From Chimonanthus salicifolius (Eukaryota > Streptophyta > Magnoliopsida > Laurales > Calycanthaceae), in assembly GCA_013350335.1 (NCBI GenBank), contig CM023538.1, positions 55,782,769 to 55,846,768 of the forward strand: DNA of 64,000 bases, written 5' to 3'. Both the position numbers and the translations under genes were made by a program. Shown piece after piece: positions 47,135 through 60,100 of the stretch (the first letter of the stretch is position 1; each line of letters opens with the position of its first letter). The notes beneath the pieces were generated by a model. That model was not told where the DNA came from. It saw only the letters and a list, made by a program, of their open reading frames with translations, and did no database searches.

Positions 47135-49985
47135 GAGAGATGGTAATTGTTAAAGGATCCTGTTCAGTTAGAAGGATGAGGGGTGCAACTTGGGCCAGGT
47201 ACAACCCCAGCCTGCATGAAAAAACCCAAAAATTCAAGCTTGGGTCGACCAGGCTTGGTCAGGTTTATTTTCAGACCTAAAATATTGGGTCCAGTTAGAA
47301 TCAGGCCCAGCCCATGCCTAGTACATGAAAGCCTGAATTTAACTAAAAATATCGAAGTTGAGCTATAAATTATAAAATCTAAATTTATTTAATTAATGTT
47401 GTATATAAATGTTAAATTTATGTAAACATAATTTATATTTTATAGAATTTTAGAAAAAAATCATTTTAGGTATGACGAAGCCTAAGCCTGAATAGCCTCG
47501 CATATACAATTTAGCCCAATGTTATAAAACTCGTACTGGCCCACAGTTTGCACCCAACCTATATATGAGCCGATTTACTAAAAAAACGTTCAAGAAAATA
47601 AAACCGTAAGGGTTTGACCGGTTTTTTAAAAAAACTTGTGAACCGTAAACCGTGTGAAATATTTTAAAATTAAAAAAAAATAATTTTAAATTGGGCAACC
47701 CTTAAAATGCTTTCCTTTTCAAATTGTTAATTTTATATCAAATGGCCCATTGGGCCACATATCACCTAACCTGTCCAGACCGAGCGAGAAGTCCATGTGT
47801 ATCTCTTCCCTTCTCATCTGCCACTTTATAGCCTCACCTTGACTGGCAGTTTTACTACATAGTCCTGTGGTGTTCGGAAACTCTCGAGTAAGAGACACGT
47901 GTTTGGCCGTTTAGGGTATGGATGTTTGGCCCTCTGCTGCCTTTTATTATTATTATTATTATTATTATTAATTTATTACTACTATTATTATTTTAATTTA
48001 TTTTTTTAATGTGAGTCAAGTGAAGTGGCATTGTGAGATACACGTTTTTGGCCATTTGGCCCTTTTGCGGTTTCTTTCTTTCTATGAGTCAAGTGAACAG
48101 TGCCATTTTGATTTGGATTACTAAAATTTATTTATAAAATTACTTTATTAATTTGACATAAATTAATGAAAATAAAATGTTAAATTTAACATTCAATATT
48201 TTAATTTTAATTTTTCTGTCTATTTCATGATTATGCATCTGGTAGATAGATCATATTCTAGAAATATTATTTAATTAAATTTAAATAACATTTTATTTAA
48301 TATGATAAAAAAGATTTAAAATGTTAATCTTATACGGATGATGATTGGACGCCATTAACTATTGCTTATCAATAATTTTAAAGACATGTAATGTAATACC
48401 CACACCCCCACGCAGGTGGGGATGTGGGTTTTATTACGAGAGAAGCACCACCTCATCAATAAGAGACCTTTTTAGTCTAAGTGTGACTTGATCCAATGCA
48501 AAACCTATCAATTTTTCTTATTATCGAAAAGGAACACAGGTTTGGACTTCCCTAGAGCCAGATTAAACCTTGCCCATTTCCATACCTTTGACGAAATGCA
48601 AGCCATATCCAAGGTGTCCACCATTAAAGGATCTAGTCAAGGAAAAGAAAATCTGGGAAATTGCACAACACCATGGAAATTGAAAGAGGAAAATAGCAAG
48701 TCAAAGATTGGCTGATGTCCTGCATATAATGATTTTTTATTATGTTAGAGTACCTGACTAATTCTCAAGACATGTGCAGAACTTCTCACCTACACAGACT
48801 GAATAAATCCACAGGAAGTGACCCTTTAAGATGGAGTGAAAATTGAATTCAAAACTCAGTTTCCTAATCATAATTCCAACCCAAAATGATTTTAAGATAG
48901 GTAACCCTAGATTTGCATGTCCTAGTAGATGTGATAACTAAATTTCCATATCCAATTCAATTAAAATGTTCCTGGAAAGTGTGGTGTTTGATTTTGTTAA
49001 GAAGAAAAACACGATAAAAAAAATATTTATCTAATCATATAACTTTTTGAAGGTCAATTTATGAGCAGTTTACATGGTAACATGCTTTATATAGTTCCAT
49101 AAGACATATTTCAGAGGTAAATCCTAGGGGTCAAACTTGAGTCGGATTTTAACTCGAGCCGCATTACTCGACTTGAGAAATCAATTGAATTGTATTTTAC
49201 ATTTTCAAAATTAGGATAAGGTTGAGTGAAGGAAAAAAAACCCGAATTCAAGTCAAGTTTTTTTAAACTTGATCTGATTCAACCCACTCAAAAAATTTAA
49301 TATTACACACGGGTTGAGTCGGGCCAGCATTTGGATTGAGTCAGCTAGCAATTTGAGTCAGATCAGATCGAATTAAATATTTTTTTGATATTAGTTGGAT
49401 TGAATTTATTAAAATCCAGTTCAATCAGCCCGAGCTTCAGCCCTAATTGTCGTGCTCTTGAAGAATCAAGACAAATGCCCGTGCATTTCTCATGCCTTTC
49501 ACAAATAAATAAGGTGGCAAAATGGCAAATATATGCAAGGTAATCTTCTTACTACCTTCTAGACTTCGAAACTAAAATAGGGGAAAGCCACGTGTGTGGC
49601 CAGCGGTTCACGTTCGTCTTCTTGCAGGCTGGGTCTCATGAATTTTTTTGCGAGATTACTTCCATTTAGTTTCAAAAACATGAAGAATAAAGGGGAATTG
49701 GAGAAGATGGATTAGGGTAGATGACTCAGGCCCTGATTCATTCAATTCATTCCATTCTATTTCTACTATAGAAACTGAAGAGATGGCTACACAAATGGTT
49801 CATGGAGTAAATATGTAATGAGCCACATCGGCACAGTACATCCATGGAATATTTAACAATGTCTTACAAAATCATACATTGCTATTTTTTTTTTTTTTTG
49901 TTTCAATCACAAAAAATTAGCAATGGAATTGAACAAGTGCCTGTATAGAATCTGAAAGTGTATGTATGTATTAAGGTACCCTGCC
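47135..49985. other. Block B-specific insertion zone, no gene seen
   Basis: AT-rich DNA absent from block A. It includes a GGGTGCAACTTGGGCCAGG-type MITE-like segment at about 47177-47520, an ATT microsatellite (47946-47976) and a reverse SINE-like segment (48748-48900). No gene was recognised. Confidence 0.5.
49128..49446. mobile_element. hAT-type MITE, degenerate
   Basis: TAGGGGTCAAACTTGAGTCG and, in reverse, TAGGGCTGAAGCTCGGGCTG are inverted ends like those of the element at 17091. The interior GTTGAGTCGGG motifs are similar too. No matching flanking repeat was found. Confidence 0.65.
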
Positions 49986-50019
49986 ACAAGCAGGAGTGGC
50001 AAGCTGGCAGTGATGTGAG

Positions 50020-53000
50020 TTAGGTAGAAGAGGTTTCTTGTCCAAGTAAAAGTGATCTTACTATGGTGTCACTTAAACCATCGATGAATGTCATTAGGTG
50101 CCCACCATCAGGAATCTCATGATATTTGATCCACGGAAGCCGCTTCGAAACATATCGGTATAGGACGTATGGAACAATCCTATCTTCATATCCTTGCCAT
50201 ATGTGGACAGAGCCTTCGTTGTCGGGGAATGGGTTGCTTAGGTCCAATGGATCAAACTCCCATGTGCCGAAACCAACCATCATGTCCCGATGAAGAGATT
50301 CAAAATCACCTTGTTGTACAGCCTTTTTCTGTAAACAAATTGTGTCAATATCATGACAAGGTAATTGAACATCAACAAGAACATTGTAGTTGATAAAATT
50401 AAGAAAAAAAATGAAGCCTATAAGCTCATCTTTCAGTTTAATGGTTTCTTGACAAGAAGTTCCATTGTCAGATGTAATTTCCATACATAGACACAGTTTT
50501 AAATTTCCTACAAGGATGCAAGGCCTTGGGAGGATACAAGATCTAAGAGAGAATAACAACAATTTTAGTGGTGGATGGGGAGAAATGAAGGGTGCTTATG
50601 ATCACCAATTCCAAGGCCACAAAGCACATCTAATCCATAAGGTACCTTGATAAAGGATTATCTAGATTCTCTGGGAGACCTGAATCTAGAAGAAATCTAA
50701 TGGGCTATGAAATTGTTTGGAAGGAACCTTCTTCGTGCAATTAAAAATGTTCCAGTGAGGGAAGGGGTGGATGAGACAATTTAGCCAAAGATACTCAGAG
50801 AGGTCAATTTGGGCAAATCAGACTATTCCATTATTAACCCACTGCCAGTACTCGACTTCTTGATCAGTATGAAAGCATTTGGCTTCCCCTAGAGTTTATG
50901 GAAATCTTTGGCTTCTGGAGTACACATTTTTCAGAAGGTCATTTCCAACAAGGTGCTTCCACCCTTAGCAGGATGATCAATTGAGGCATCATTGAATTTG
51001 CCAAAACAATGAAATGGAAGAAGAATAAGGTCCTTACCAGGATAATCAGATGAGGTTCGTCAGAACGAGAGTGAAATGGAAGCTGACAGATGAGGCATTA
51101 TTGAATTGCAATAAAAAAAAAAACCAAATGATCATTAACCCAGCTATTTGTTGTTATATAGTTCGAAATTGAAATGAAGGCTTCCGGAATGAGCCTCATC
51201 AACTTTTAGCGCATGATTAGGACTTTCTTTCTAGCCGCTTCTGATGCTTCTGTAGGCATTCTTGTAGGCTATTTGTACTGACAAAATCACATGTCTTTGC
51301 TCTTGCGTATCTATAAGAGAGGTTTCGCAGGGCTTTGGTGAACATATTCTTTGCTAGCTCACTGAAAAGTGTTGCTCTTGAGTCCTCTTTAGAACTTTCA
51401 AAACAAGATTGTGGATTACTTGCCTGAACCATTCTTCCAGTCTACATTTAGATGTCCACCAAAACGGCATTTAGAGAAAATCGAAGTTCACGATTTTATC
51501 AAACATTTGAGTAGTTCTATAAGTGTTCAGTATCACCTTGAAAAATGATTTTTTTGTCAAAAATGATGAAATGTTGAGGATCATTTCAACCCCCAAATGC
51601 AACTTTGGTAGAACAAAATGGTGGCTTGTAATAAGAGCATGTAAATAATCTGACGGATAGCAAAACACAGGAAATGGAAATAGTGTGACTACCTTCTGAG
51701 GTCCTAGGGCAGCCAACTTTGAAGCAACCTCTTTGTCCCGACGGCTGAAAAGTCCCGGGTGTCTCGCTGCAACAGCTGACGAGGGGAACCACTTCTGAGT
51801 CATCCACCAGTGCAACAGTGAAGGAACATAATGTGCAACCCTCACTGCCCATTGGTCCTGCACTAGCTGCATCTTGTAGGCCTGTTTAGATACATTGGCA
51901 GGAAAAGAAGGCCACCAGTAGTTGGCAACTGGAACTATGAGAGTTGCACCAGATAACCTGCAAAAAATGACCAAGGAGAAGATGAAATCTTCTAACTACA
52001 AAAGAAAATCTACAAATTATCTGTAAACACAACACGATTGAGGAGTGTTTGGAGAAGGTGTTTAGGAAATGGCCCAATTTGTGCCTCAACTTTAAGATTG
52101 GTCCAACCTCAAATGGGTAGTCTTGTTGATCAAATTGTATGATGTATTTGCACATAATTTCATGTTGTGGTATCAAAAGCATGATTTGCGAATATCATGT
52201 ACAAAGCAACATTTTTTAACATGTCATGTAGGCTGCATTAATCAATAAATTTTCCCAAAATAAACCATCAAGCATGCTTGGGATAGTAGGTTCAGATGGA
52301 CCAATTCAACACTTTTTGTTTTGTGCAGGACCTTCCTGCAATTGATGAAATCTGATCTACATGGAGAAGTTACAAGTTTGAAGGCTTGAAGCTTTTGGGG
52401 GCTCTTGCGCAAAACTACAAATACCACGCTAAAAAATGGGCCACACCAGTCCAGAAAATACTGAAAATCATTTAATCTTCAGAAATTTCTAACCCATTTA
52501 GAGATGGTAACTTGATATGAATCTGCTATCTTTGTGGCTACAACATTGAGCAGTAGCCAACTGTGCTTCAGGCTCTTGTCCTCTGTTTAATGAATTTTTC
52601 TACGAATATCATAACATGAAAAATACAGCTGTGAGAACATGACTGGAAGCACAGTTAAAGTGAATTCTTATCACATTACACAACTTAACAATGCCTTAGA
52701 CAGAATTGCTCAAGCTCAAATTGATCAAACGGTATGACTTTTTTTTTTGCCCTCTTATCATGAAAAGTTGAGAAAACTAGGCATCAGCTAGAGGAAGAGT
52801 TGAACCTTGGACCTTGTGCTTAATAAACACATGTTCTAACCAAGTATGGTATGTTAAAATGTCCAAAAACATGATTTTGATAGTTGACGTTTATAAATTT
52901 CTCTTTAACATAAATCCATACTCAATTGAGATTGATATGGCAATATATAACAGGGTAGGTTCTTGAGGATTACAATTGCAAAGTAACATTACCATAAGTG

Positions 53001-55331
53001 CCATCAAGAATTACAAAAGAAAGTATCAGTGAGTGTTACCATGCAAAACTTGATAATCCCTTGTCCTCTATGTAGTGGCATCTATCAGTGGATGTACCAT
53101 AATACTGGTTCTATTTGTACTTTTCTTCCTTCAAAAAGATGTTTTATTTGCTTAATTTTTTTTCAGTGATTCATGTATGACCATTGATTCAGTCATGAAC
53201 TCCTTATCCTACAATTTTTTTAGGACAAAGTACATGTATGTAATATGTTAGCAGAAACAAACACAAATAAATCTTTTACCCAGAAAAAAAAAAAAAAAAG
53301 ACAAGTAAATTTCGTCAATTGTGCTAGCAATATTTCTTCCCAGAAGATGAAAGTACTACTAAATTTAGCCATAGATTTTATATCACATATTTGACAAGAT
53401 GTACTTGGAAGATGAAAGAATACTGAATATAGGTTTCAAAGCTTGGCTTAGTTCAGTTTGATCAGCAAGTTGGACTTTACTGAAAGCTGTGAAAAGTTAA
53501 ATAATGTCAACTTTAATCTCAATCACAGTTTGAGATGATAAATCTTGAATAAACCCCTTTTTGTGCAGACAAAACCTTTCATGGTTAAGCTTCCAAGAAA
53601 AACCTTTTTTCCTTTTTAAATGTCATGCTACTGAACCCACAATTACCATGGTTGCAACAGGAAGAACTTTTCAACTGTGCTACAAGTTCTTATGAACCAA
53701 GACATTGCAGACTTGCAAGTCCTTGACAAAGCTAAAGCACAACGGACTGCAAGTACCCAGTTGAAAAGCTTACATCATGCAAAGAATTGAGAATAACAGT
53801 GTTATCATGCCTGTGTGGGATGTATTTTAGACAGCTCCAAATAGAGTATGTTCCCATGGAGATCCCCATCACATAAAACTTTGATCCAAGCTCCAATTGA
53901 TCAGCAAGCTCTTGAATGTCGAAAGCCTCACTTTTCACAGAGCGCTTTGGATTCGGATCACTCTCTCCATACCCGGCTCTGTCGAATGACACAAAGTATA
54001 TACCCAATTCCTCTATCAGCTCCTGAAACCATAAACACAGTTGGTTAATTCATAGATTCTATTTAGACTAGATAGAAGCATCTCATGGTATCATGGCTTA
54101 TACACTGGGATAGCAGCTAATAAATTTAGAGAGATCCCATTTGAAAGGGAACAAGAGATGCTTAGTAGAAGAATTTGTATGCTTCAGAAAATAGCAGGTA
54201 CTGGTTTATCTTCTTGATAGATGAAGCGGAAATTAATACAGATACGAGCATGTTAGGAAATCCATTGTCACAAGGCGCTGAGGGAACTTTAGAAAATGAC
54301 AGGGCAGAGCTTATCTTTTGTTTTCAGGCTCAATGGGATTGTGGATTTTTATCAGGCTGAGATCATGGCAATCCTGCAGAGCTCATAACTTCATTTGTAA
54401 AGCACTGCTCCAGCCTTTGTGTATATTTCCTTTATGCCAATGACATAAAAAGCCCATGACACTGTTGGGGAATAGAAGAAGGATGTTCTTGCCTCAGCCA
54501 AATTTGAAGCTAAAAAATGGATTTCCCACAGGAAAATGAATTCATGGTTCCTTTTTCCTTAAGCTTTTGTTTTGTTGGGATGCAAGTTTTGCTTTTCATT
54601 CCCTCATCCCTCCTCAAACATTAACTAAGACTTGGTAAAATAATATGGTTTAATTATAAGATAATGATTCTTTTAAAGGTATTACAAGATAAAGATATAA
54701 TTCAAGAAATAAAATATATAATATAGCAGAATTTATAAGACTAATAGAACACAGAAAAAATCCTCTCTTCTAAAAACTTCGAGAATGAACCTTCAGTCCT
54801 ATTTGAAATTATTCTTTGTTTCTTTTGATTCAATATAATACCATATAGGACTTCATTAGACACCAAACAAACTGAGATGAATAGATTAGAGATAGGTAAA
54901 GATGAATCTCAATAAAACCCTTTTTGCAAGGTGAATTGGCTTTGAATTTCCATTAAACAGACTGGTCTTAAGTTGAACCAACAAGGATTACTATGAATGA
55001 AAACCTGACCATAAGGAAAACCCGCAAGAGAATTGATTCAAAACATTGCACAGTGAAAGTAAATGAACATATTTAGTACTTGAGAAACGGGCATGGTGAT
55101 TTCTTTGGAGCCGCCGAAGCCATGAGTAATGACAATTTTGTACTTAGCCTTCTCCCTTGGTACTCCTCTCTCCTTGTATGCCAAATGCCTTCCGTCTCCA
55201 AGTTTAATTCTCGGTGAAGTAACCGGAGGACCGCTCCGAGAGCCACATAGCTTAGGAGGAGGAGGTTGGATAGCTTGATAAACCCACCATGCTAAAACAA
55301 CCAGAACAATTCCTACTATTCCTTTATACAT
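50020..55331 (-). CDS. Alpha/beta-hydrolase, copy 3 (intact, membrane-anchored)
   Basis: Coding exons 55080-55331, 53811-54022, 51693-51957 and 50020-50328 give 345 aa. A leader exon ends at 55652 and a 5' UTR intron spans 55334-55651; only 2 leader bases precede the ATG in exon 1. Residues 4-18 (GIVGIVLVVLAWWVY) form a single N-terminal membrane segment, then QPPPPKLCGSRSGPPVTSPR. The alpha/beta-hydrolase core shows HGFGGSKE (70-77, oxyanion loop), VMGISMG (Ser139 nucleophile), WQGYEDR (Asp292) and PDGGHLM (His320), so the triad is complete. The fold is widespread in plants; the substrate cannot be inferred, and the anchor suggests an endomembrane location. Intron 2 appears to be GC-AG (CACAG|GCATGA). 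It is the only copy of the three without a lesion. Confidence 0.94.
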
Positions 55332-55651
55332 TCCTGAAGATCAAACATTCTCCATTAAAATCACAAAACCATAAAACTAAAGACAAAATCAGCAACTACT
55401 TATCTTCACAGATAGAGACCCATACATACATCTATATGACCATAGCATCATACAAACCCTATATGGGCGTAATTTGGGGATCAAAGTGACACGATTTCAT
55501 ATCTAGTGTATTGTATCAACTAATGTACTTATAATTATCTGAGTGAGTGTATTCTTAAAACAATCTAATGTATGAAGGTCACGAATTTGTGAAATGTTTC
55601 CTACAGAAATGAGGAGAATGAAGAAAGCATGATTAGAACTCAGAAGTTTAC

Positions 55652-55725
55652 CTGTGAAATAAAATATCTTTCCCCACTTGCTTCTCTTCCTTCTGTGTGA
55701 TGATACTTGGAGAAGTAGGAAAAAG
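55652..55725 (-). other. Leader exon of hydrolase copy 3 (5' UTR)
   Basis: The - strand ends TTATTTCACAG|GTAAACTTC, a good donor matching the copy 2 leader (CCACAG|GTAAAAAAC at 39910). The purine-rich sequence upstream is shared by both copies. The transcription start is unknown, so the upper limit is approximate. Confidence 0.55.
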
Positions 55726-55905
55726 AAAATGGCTGTTTCTGCCTTTTGCCTCAAAGGGGAGGTGCAAGGATGGAGAAAACCATATTCCCCAAACCCAGTA
55801 TGTGAAAGTTGGCTCTCAACTTTGTGGAATTGTCCTCTGCTCCTATCTTTGACTCTTCTAGGATCCTTTACTCTTTAGGCGTGGCATTTTTAAACAATGT
55901 CCGAA

Positions 55906-56830
55906 ACTTGGGTCCGGTGTTCTTGTGAGAGCACAAATCTAGGTGTTCCTGTAGTGTACATGAGTGATGTTTAGTTTGAATATCGTTTTCTTCCTTTATG
56001 GTACTATGGTGGGTGAGGAATTTTGATACGATCGTTGGCCCAACAAATCTAGCTCCATAGTTGGTTGGCAATTAAAAATTTTTAAGTAAGACACTGTGAA
56101 ATCTTTATTGGTCGAACGATCACATCGTAAAAACGGAAGATTAAGAGTTTGGTAGGGCTCAACCATTTGTCAAACCAGATACAAAACTACTTCACTGATT
56201 CTGACTTTGAAATTTATATTAAGCTTAGGTTTACATTTTTTTTTTTTTTAATGAAGGTAAGAATATTATTGACTCAAAAGAGAAGAAGAGAAGAAAAGGG
56301 TAAAAAACAAAAACATAATAACAAGTCAGGACATGGCAAAGTACAGAAGAAAAGAAGCTTCAAAGTGATAAACCCAGCCAGAAAGTAAAGAAGCAAGACA
56401 CAATGTGACCAGAGGCAGCCTCACATTGACTAAACTCATCTTATCTTTGGTAATTAGATTTGACAAAATTTAACTTCATCCGAACATAAGGATTTTTGAC
56501 ACATTTAATAAATGAGTTGATCCGATCGATACCCGCTTTTAAATGACCCGGCAATGGTTGGTAGAGTTTGAGAGTGATAAGATCCCCTACGATCTAACTT
56601 TGTCATGTTTTATGTAGCACATCTAACCATACGAGGTCTAAAACTATTTAAAGAGTAGCTTCATTGTTTAATTTTGCTGGAAAAGCCTGGTCAGTGTAAT
56701 TCAAGAACAATATTATTAACAAGAAGATAAGCTTTTGCTTTTTTATAATGAACCATTTTTAAATTATACTATACACCAATATACCCCCAAATGAGTGTTG
56801 AGCATTAGCTTGCTCATATTCTCTATAATA
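55906..56830. other. Intergenic, no gene seen
   Basis: AT-rich spacer upstream of hydrolase copy 3 and outside the duplicated block. No feature recognised. Confidence 0.5.
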
Positions 56831-56837
56831 GTTTTAT

Positions 56838-57190
56838 GGCGCCCCATATAGATATCCAGTTTTTCTGTCTCTACATACCCAATTTCAAAAAATTGAATGA
56901 AATTACCATTCTACCCCTCCGTGTTCTATCATCCGAACGAACTGTCAGTTCATTTTCAGCTCATTCAAATGAATATACTTGTCCAAACGAACTGTCAGTG
57001 TAATTTTAGTTCTTTTGAATGAATATATTCATCCGAACGAACAGATCAGTGTAATACTCATCCGAACGAACAAAACAGTGTAATTTCAGTTCGTTCGGAC
57101 GAATGAACTTATATATGTTCATTCGTTTGAATAATCAGTTTGAATCATTCGAACGAATAAACATATATAAGCTCATTCGTTCGAATGATC
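56838..57190. mobile_element. Mutator-type MITE, left half with repeat array
   Basis: The left end GGCGCCCCATATAGATATCC followed by TCTGTCTCTACATACCC matches the family ends at 46231 and 43173. It then carries at least eight TTCGTTCGGATGAA / CATCCGAACGAAC variants. The right end is missing. Confidence 0.75.
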
Positions 57191-60100
57191 AGTTTGGATA
57201 TACCCTAAAAATAGTATGTTCTTTTGATGAGTAAATAATGTGACATGTAAAATGTCAAAAAATACTAGAGTAAATGTGGTACTTAGTTATATTATCACAT
57301 TTCTGTATATCCAAACAAGTATTAACAAACTCAATTTGCTAGCAAACTTAATATTTATATGCATTAGTATACAAGGTAGAAGATTTTACTTTTTGTTAAT
57401 GTATATTATTTGGCAAATAGTGATGCATCATACTTAAATTTGCTTCCATATTACTTTGCACATTGTGTTTTTGTTTTGTTCTTGTAAATCCTTATGTTAA
57501 GAGTTGTGAAAATCCATAATTGATGCGTTTTCATAACTTTCTGAATTTTTATATTGTATGGGAGGCTAAGTGTGGAGTCAAAGTTTCAATGATGCTTTTC
57601 AAGAGAAAAGGTTGCTCCTTTTTAAGGAGTTTGACGAGAGGATTGTCTCATGGGCTTATCTTGAGGGATCCTCCAAAAACGAACAAATTATTCATACCTC
57701 TAAATGAGTAGTAGTAAAAGCTACAGTACATAGTTGGTTGTAAAAAAAAATTACTTAGGTTTTTTTCTTTAACATGAATATTTTCATCCTATATTCGAGT
57801 TCACACTAATCCCACGAGTATATGTAAATCTTCTAATCCAGACACACTAGTTTAGTCGATAGAAAGTAATCTTATGAGAAATGACCAAGAGAGATTCATG
57901 AGACAAGTGTCTTGACCGTTAGACTAATCATTCTAATATTTTTTCTCTAGATTTCCCCTATGAGGGAAAAATAACTAGATCGTTAGACTGGGACCAAGGG
58001 TCTAAAGGAGCTGAGTTCTGAGCCCGATTTTTACCAGCGAATGATGTGATTCAGCTGAACCTAGCACACGTGAGGCAAGCCAGATCTCCCTTTCGGGGTC
58101 TTCAGTCTGATTTAGACTTACGCCTTTTGGGGCCGTGTGTCCCAAAATCGGGAATGAGCATTGTTAATGGTAGCAAACAATTTTTCCAATAAATTAATTC
58201 TTGGCAGAGAAATATTATTCCTCAAAGCAAATAGCATTAAGAAATGTATCAACAGCCTTCTTTTCTTACAACTCAAGAAAACTTAGAAAAGAAAACCCTT
58301 TAGTCCTCACCTCTCAATTCTCTCTTCAAGACAAATATTTACAAATAAGACCTTTACATGAAATTTTATATTTTTCTTTTGTCTTAACTCCCTTAGCTTA
58401 GAAATCATAGATTTTACATCCAACCCACCCACTATTTTTTTTATAATTATATTTTGCACAAGAAACCAAAGCCATGACCTTTTGCCACAGTCAGGGGTAT
58501 AAATCTCCGTCGATACTGTGCATATCAGTCGAGATATCTCGAGTTTTCGACGACCCACAAGTATATTCTTAGAGATGATGGGATATTCTTGAATCGGTTA
58601 TGATGGTCGAATTTACTAGTTGTCAATTTTATGTTGTTGGCTAAATCAAGATCTCATTCTCAACTTTTTAACAGTTGTATTGTCATTATCATTATTGGAC
58701 ATCGTCACTATTTTTAGCATTCACTCTGGATGATACTTCATATGTGACCTGAACATTTGAGTCATTTCATTTCTCCTTTGTAGATTCAATCTCACTTTAT
58801 CATATTACTGAGCCACCCCATTTTCTTTTTGTTTTGGAAAGTGCAACTTTACTTTACATGGGGGTTTTATGTATATGGGTGTTTTGGGGGTTAAATATAA
58901 AATTTCTATCCAAGGTTCTTATTTATAAATACGTCTCAAAGAAAAAGTTGAGAGCAGAGAGAGAGACAAAAGGATTTTCTTTCTTGGGTTTGACAGTGAT
59001 TTATAATTGTGGGCTACTCAAGACAGTAGATAATTTGCTTCTACAAGGCAACTTCAATAGCTAAATTGCTCGAGACCTTCTTTAATGCTATAATTGTTAT
59101 TAGTTCTAAAGAAGAATATTACTCTACTGATGATTAACTTACTAGCATAAGGGCTTTCTGATAGGAGAATTACCCTTTCACCTTTACTCCAATTGTGCAC
59201 TAAAACTAAGGCAATAGTTCTATTACAACAAACTATTTATAGTATTTTTTACTAAAATATGTTGGCCTTGGACTTCCAACCCAAAAGACTAGCCTGATAG
59301 GTTTAAGGCCAAATAGAAGCGGGCCCAGCCCTGGTTTAAGGTCAAATAGGCGGCTGCTTAGGGCCCCTCCCCCCAATTTGACCAATGGCCTAGGACCCCC
59401 ACAATGCACTTTCCCTAGGGCCCAGGGCCTCTACCAGTGTGCTGGGTCTAGGACCCCTGAAATTTCAGGGCCGGTCCTGTATAGAAATTGCACCTTAGGC
59501 GAGTGCTTAGTTAGAAACTTAGAACCATTCCAAAATCGGTTAATTAATCTTCTTAATTGTCAATTAACCGTCTTATACAATCACCCATTTGAAATAACCG
59601 TCTTATATGCCTTGGGTCAATCCAAATTGAGTTGCAGGTTCGTAACCTAGATGATAAACATGACCCAAATCGAACCCAAATTGGGCTTGTATACTAACGT
59701 TGTATATAGCTAAAAAAATTATATTGGGTCAACTCATTGTTTTGTTGAATTCAAAGTATGAAGGTCTATTAACTACATTTTAGTTTAAAGCCCCAAAGGC
59801 CCAACTAGTTATTGGCTGCTAATTGCTATAGTCATTTGAACTAGGGTTTTTAGTTTTCAATTTGGCCCATAATGAGGTTTGTATTAGGCCCATCAAACTG
59901 GTGTATGTTTCACCCATTTAACAAATCAGTTAGATCAACACGACCTTTTTTCGTCAATGTGTTGGGTCTAAGTATTTGGATCTTGAGTCAGCAATTCATC
60001 AACTTGGTCTATTTTACATCATTTAAAAAATCAATTAAATTAAGTTAATGTGTTGGGTCAAAGTATTTGTACATCATTTACATATAGAATCGGCCCATAT

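Larger units (their letters stand above)
43495..55905. repeat. Duplicated block B (hydrolase copy 3 and flanks)
   Basis: Paralogous to block A (31601-40970). It is longer because of insertions absent from A: a hAT MITE at 43749, a MITE at 45365, a Mutator-type MITE at 45847, a SINE at about 46470, and a further stretch of about 3.3 kb at 46650-49980. Confidence 0.82.

Noticed and set aside
56925..57190. CRISPR-like array of short repeats
   Set aside because: Repeats vary in sequence, orientation and spacing, there are no unique spacers of fixed length, and the DNA is plant; it is the interior of a MITE.
59310..59480. hAT MITE in an AGGGCC-rich patch
   Set aside because: CAGGGCCGGTCCTG-like motifs are present, but the inverted ends are in the wrong arrangement and no target duplication was found.
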